NCBI GenBank assembly: GCA_021372535.1 | Contig: JAJFUH010000037.1 | Location: 1-43,631, forward strand | Source: a bacterium | Lineage (GTDB): Bacteria; Latescibacterota; Latescibacteria; Latescibacterales; Latescibacteraceae | Length of the DNA stretch: 43,631 bases | Direction of reading: 5' to 3' | Shown: positions 40,188-43,631 of the stretch, one piece after another | Position numbering within the stretch: position 1 is the first letter of the stretch | How the letters are laid out: each line of letters starts with the position of its first letter | Notes under the pieces: generated by a model | The model's database searches: none | Told to the model about the DNA's origin: nothing | The model's input: the letters and a program-made list of their open reading frames with translations, nothing else | Translations under genes and position numbers: made by a program

Positions 40188-43186
40188 ATCCTGGGCATGG
40201 TGAGATCGAGGATAATCAGGTCGATCGAGTCGAGATACTTCTTGAACATTTCGAGCCCTTCAATGCCGTCACAGGCTGAAATTACCGTATATCCGTATAA
40301 TTTCAGGGCTTTCTGGGCCAGTTCCCGTACTGACTGTTCGTCCTCGACCACAAGAATCGTTTCGTTCCCTCCCATGATTCGGGCAGTCGTTTCAGTCTTT
40401 GATGTTTCTTCATGGTGGGCTTTCGGCAGGTAGAGATGAACGATGGTTCCCTTGCCCCGAGAAGACTCTATCTCCACGCAGCCGTTGTGGTTGCTGGTAA
40501 CAATATTGTACACCATGGCAAGCCCGAGCCCCTGTCCTCTCTGAGAGCTCTTATTTTTCGTCGTGAACAGCGGATCGAAAGCTCTTCGTTTAACATCATC
40601 GGTCATACCTGCTCCGTTGTCCTCGAACATGATGTGTATATACTCGCCCTCGGGCAGCCCGGTCTTGTCACGTTTCTTTGAACGATACCGGTCGGCGCTG
40701 ATTTTTATATAGTCGCCCTGACGGACTCCCCGTTCTTCAATGGCCTGAACGGCATTGGTTCCCAGATTGAGAAGCACCTGGTGCAGGGCATCGGCATTTC
40801 CGTGAATATAATACTGCCCCTGACTTATCTCGTTTTTCTTCTCGATGAGCCGGTCGGTGGTTCTCGAAAGAATATTGAACACTTCCTGAGCTACTTCACA
40901 TATATCGACAGAGGTTTTCTGGGAAACCGGGCTTTTTGACAGCGTTTGAATCTCCCTGATCAGGCTGGCTGCACGACTGCATGATTTCAGCGATTCGTCG
41001 ATGTAATTCTTCTGTGATTCTGTCAGGGATGCGGTGTCGAGTTTAAGCAGATCTATATATCCCATGATGCCGGCGAGCAGATTATTGAAATCGTGCGCGA
41101 TACCTCCCGCAAGCGTTCCCAGTGAATCGATGCGCTGACGTCTCTGGAGCTGCTCTTCGAGGAGTTTCCGCTCGGTAATATCCTGTATGAAGCCGGTGAC
41201 CTTTATCGGGGCGCCGTTTTCATCCCTCACCAGTTCCGCCAGAGAATGGACGATCACTGTCCTGCCGTCATCTTTTCGGCGAATCTCATATTCCAGGTCA
41301 TACACCCTGTTCTCTTTAATAAGATTTTCCAAGGCATTATGTACTTTCACAGCATTCAGAATACATGATTCAGTTTCTTCCAAAGACAGGTATTCGGTGG
41401 TTCGGGGTATTCCAAAAATTCTGAATGCCTCTTCGGAACCCCATATTTTATTTGTTGCGATATCGTATTCCCAGTTTCCCAGTTTGGCTGCTATCTGGGT
41501 TTTTTTGAGACGCTCTTCACTTTCACGCAGATCAGTTTCGGCTTTTCTGCGATCGGTGATATCGCGGTAATTACCCATAATTCCCTTGACATGGGGATTG
41601 TCCATCAGATTGACCCCTGTCAATTCAATGAATTTATATGATCCATCCTTGCAGAGATACCTGCACTGTAACGTTCTGGTCAATCCCGGCTCCCGGAGTA
41701 ATTCCAAAAACTGCTGTTTCACGTACTCCGTATCATTTGGGTGTATGACACTGAAACCGTCTGTTCCGATCAGTTCCTCGGGATCCCACCCGAAATGAAT
41801 ATATATATTGGGGCTTTTATACTGTATAATACCGTTTATGTCCATAATGACAATAACATCCGATATATTGGAAATCAACGTCCGGAATTTCTTTTCGCTT
41901 TCACGCAGGTCATTTTCTGCTTTTATTCTCTGGCCGATCATATGGTTTGCCGAATGGGCGAGCTGTTTGAATTCCTGAAAGTTGAGCTTGTTTTCGTCAA
42001 TTTCGATGGATTTTGTTGTGGCGGTAGCGAAAAATGTGAAAAAAACATCGAAGTGTTTCCGAACGGTGTTTGAAGATATTTTTGAAATAACAAAAATCAC
42101 CCCGATGAGCGCTACCATAATAAAAAGAATTTTATTGACATCGTTTTTGATCCGTACCAGCAGCTTGGATCGCTGGTTTGCTATAACCCCTTCTATATCA
42201 TCGACATAAACACCTGCGCCGAACATCCATTCCCAGTCCTTTATGCCCTTGACAAATGAAATTTTCGGAGAGAGTGTGCCGGTGGCCGGTTTGTTCCATA
42301 CATAATGAATATAATCGCCACTGGGATTCATTGCTGCTTTGCGTTCCTCCTGTATAACTTTAACACCGTTTGGGTCCTCCATCTCCCATATATTTACTCC
42401 GATGAGTTCTCTTTGTGTATCATTCATAAGGGTAATCCCATCGAAGCTGACAACAAAAATATAACCGTTATCGCCGAACCGTATTTTTGCGATCCTCTGT
42501 AAAACCTCTTTTTGGATGTCCTTCTCCACGTCATCCGGATATTCCCCGGTTCCGATAAAAAGGTTGAGGGGTTCAAAATGCTTTATATAGGTAATTTTAG
42601 GATAATCATTACCTTTTATATTCGGTTTCGTCCAGGTATACTGATAAAATCCTTCTCCTCTTGTCTCAACTATTTCTATCATGTCGCGGATAATATATTT
42701 TCCCTGCGTATCCTGCATATCGAGCAGGTTTCTGCCTTCCATTTCCGGTCTGTCGGCAAACAGCACTTCGGTTCCATTCATTGACGTGGCGAAATAATAT
42801 CCTCTGCCATCATTGAACCGTATAACGCGCAAAGTATCCTTGATCATTTTCACGATTTCTGCGTTCGTTTTTTTACCGGCATTTTCTTCATAGATATGAT
42901 TGGCAATACTGTGTGCTTCAAGAACCCGTTCCCGGATGGTTTCTTTGAGCCTGATTTCAGTCTGGGACCTCATATAGTCAATGTAATCCGAAACTTTATC
43001 GACTTCATTTTTAATTAATGATTTCTGAGTTTCAATATAATTTTGCCGCAACTTGTCCGATTCCTTCTTGAAGACTTTATATTCCTGTGAAATCCAGAAA
43101 TATCCAAGAATAACAATCGGGATAAATGTAACCAATACCATCTTAACCAGATTATTTTGGGCTATACTGTCGTTTTTATGCACCAC
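40010..43186 (-). CDS. Hybrid sensor histidine kinase (Cache, two PAS, HisKA, HATPase, receiver)
   Basis: About 1,059 residues from GTG 43186 (AAGG 8 bases upstream; a TTG at 43243 would add 19). Numbering with the TTG start: helix 32-50; periplasmic tandem Cache domains about 55-355 (IRFNDGRGYYFATSMNG, FGDNGYIFVVSFDG, DWEWMFGAGVYVDDIE); helix about 371-390; PAS domains about 450-565 and 575-692; HisKA with phosphorylated H717 (GGIAHDFNN); ATPase with N830, DNGAGM 875-880 and GQGLGLAM from 903; receiver with D1013 (LILDLTMPRMSG), S1041 and K1060. It would sense an extracellular small molecule and pass phosphate to its own receiver, then to a partner. No HPt or output domain is present. A second copy of its end lies upstream. 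The downstream gene at 39333 is close and co-directional. Confidence 0.93.
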   Translation of the reverse strand: MVHKNDSIAQNNLVKMVLVTFIPIVILGYFWISQEYKVFKKESDKLRQNYIETQKSLIKNEVDKVSDYIDYMRSQTEIRLKETIRERVLEAHSIANHIYEENAGKKTNAEIVKMIKDTLRVIRFNDGRGYYFATSMNGTEVLFADRPEMEGRNLLDMQDTQGKYIIRDMIEIVETRGEGFYQYTWTKPNIKGNDYPKITYIKHFEPLNLFIGTGEYPDDVEKDIQKEVLQRIAKIRFGDNGYIFVVSFDGITLMNDTQRELIGVNIWEMEDPNGVKVIQEERKAAMNPSGDYIHYVWNKPATGTLSPKISFVKGIKDWEWMFGAGVYVDDIEGVIANQRSKLLVRIKNDVNKILFIMVALIGVIFVISKISSNTVRKHFDVFFTFFATATTKSIEIDENKLNFQEFKQLAHSANHMIGQRIKAENDLRESEKKFRTLISNISDVIVIMDINGIIQYKSPNIYIHFGWDPEELIGTDGFSVIHPNDTEYVKQQFLELLREPGLTRTLQCRYLCKDGSYKFIELTGVNLMDNPHVKGIMGNYRDITDRRKAETDLRESEERLKKTQIAAKLGNWEYDIATNKIWGSEEAFRIFGIPRTTEYLSLEETESCILNAVKVHNALENLIKENRVYDLEYEIRRKDDGRTVIVHSLAELVRDENGAPIKVTGFIQDITERKLLEEQLQRRQRIDSLGTLAGGIAHDFNNLLAGIMGYIDLLKLDTASLTESQKNYIDESLKSCSRAASLIREIQTLSKSPVSQKTSVDICEVAQEVFNILSRTTDRLIEKKNEISQGQYYIHGNADALHQVLLNLGTNAVQAIEERGVRQGDYIKISADRYRSKKRDKTGLPEGEYIHIMFEDNGAGMTDDVKRRAFDPLFTTKNKSSQRGQGLGLAMVYNIVTSNHNGCVEIESSRGKGTIVHLYLPKAHHEETSKTETTARIMGGNETILVVEDEQSVRELAQKALKLYGYTVISACDGIEGLEMFKKYLDSIDLIILDLTMPRMSGKELLEEMVSINGNKKIIISSGQSDETIHTYTQAMGFVSKPYTIKELVSTVRTVLDT

Positions 43187-43342
43187 AGGTTCAACCTTTT
43201 CAATGAAGAAGCTCCCCAATCCGTACCCCGGATAAAACTGCAAAAAAAGTATTATGTAAACTGTTGCATCAAAGAGCCCAAAAATGATTTATAATGAAAT
43301 TACTTGAAAAATTCATTATCATATTGTTAATAATCAGCATAT

Positions 43343-43631
43343 GACTGCTGCGATTACTGTCGCTCGTATGGAATGTATTGTAGCGTATCCTGTTATCAGT
43401 AGAACTCCTCGGAGCTTCGGAGCTGTTTTTGTCATGCGGCCTGTTCGGGGCTGTTATGTATCGAGGACCGTTCTGACCGTACTGACCAGTTCCTTGATAG
43501 TGTAAGGTTTTGATACAAAACCCATCGCCTGTGTGTAGGTATGAATTGTCTCGTCGCTCTGGCCGGAAGATATGATAATTTTTTTATTGCCGTTAATGGA
43601 AACCATTTCTTCGAGAAGCTCTTTACCTGAC
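43343..43631 (-). repeat. Kinase-unit duplication, copy 2 (right)
   Basis: Matches 39927-40187 in the same orientation with a period of 3.42-3.44 kb, equal to one kinase gene plus its leader. The copy of the downstream gene's 5' end is cut at about 43343 and runs into a TGA. Confidence 0.9.
43454..43631 (-). CDS. Receiver-domain C-terminus of a second hybrid kinase (partial)
   Basis: The last 59 codons of a gene that enters from the right edge, ending TAA at 43454-43456. It encodes the end of a receiver domain (SGKELLEEMVSINGNKKIIISSG, GFVSKPYTIKELVSTV, LDT), identical in protein sequence to the end of the kinase at 40010. It lies upstream of, and in line with, that kinase, about 270 bases before its start. 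Most likely a full tandem paralogue; only this end is visible. Confidence 0.88.
   Translation of the reverse strand, partial: SGKELLEEMVSINGNKKIIISSGQSDETIHTYTQAMGFVSKPYTIKELVSTVRTVLDT

Overview
This is a chromosomal window from a Gram-negative bacterium that looks like an uncultured member of the Fibrobacteres-Chlorobi-Bacteroidetes (FCB) group, possibly a Latescibacteria-like lineage. That placement is inference. It rests on C-terminal type IX secretion (Por/T9SS type A) sorting domains on two secreted proteins (21577-23148 and 25974-27650), many outer-membrane barrels and lipoproteins, canonical sigma70-like promoters, and clear Shine-Dalgarno sites. I saw no rRNA, tRNA or CRISPR array.

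Layout. 1-2315 (minus) is the N-terminal part of a type IIG/ISP-like restriction-modification enzyme that runs off the left edge. 2.4-3.6 kb holds a small membrane protein among dispersed intergenic repeats. 3.75-6.06 kb is a two-gene envelope operon: an LpoB-type lipoprotein and a COG3014-like protein. It is followed by a 5'-truncated REP-associated transposase carrying a REP-like palindrome. 6.4-9.8 kb has a secreted CBM9-like/PKD protein converging on a secreted GH42-like glycosidase. 10-18 kb carries a receiver-domain regulator, a ZIP metal transporter, a tiny Tat-exported cysteine peptide, a CsgG/FlgT-like protein, a PAS/zinc-finger-like protein, a tandem pair of 37-residue membrane peptides with their own promoter and terminator, a structured leader before two small membrane proteins, and a second lone receiver.

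18.2-21.1 kb (minus) is a cluster of two CsgG-like proteins and an outer-membrane barrel with a sugar-binding-like N-terminus. 21.6-27.7 kb has two T9SS-exported proteins (one a subtilisin), another CsgG/LpoB-like protein, and a TatC C-terminal fragment flanked by 110-bp structured direct repeats. 27.8-31 kb has a DprA-like gene behind a perfect-consensus promoter and a sodium:solute symporter coupled to a 52-residue membrane peptide. 31.3-36.2 kb (minus) has accD, a transmembrane AMIN-TPR-HTH protein, two small helper-like genes and a cyclic-nucleotide-binding protein. 36.5-39.2 kb has two outer-membrane proteins and an isoprenylcysteine methyltransferase-like gene. The right edge is a 1,059-residue hybrid histidine kinase whose 3' end recurs almost identically at the window end, indicating tandem duplication of a kinase unit.

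Themes: envelope biogenesis and secretion (five proteins of the LpoB/CsgG/FlgT-like fold type), phosphorelay signalling (two lone receivers, one or two hybrid kinases, a PAS protein), small membrane peptides, and a high density of dispersed palindromic repeats. The best candidates for undescribed biology are the paired 37-residue peptides (15466-15710), the switch-like leader at 16282-16356, the CsgG-CsgG-barrel cluster, and the AMIN-TPR-TM-HTH protein.
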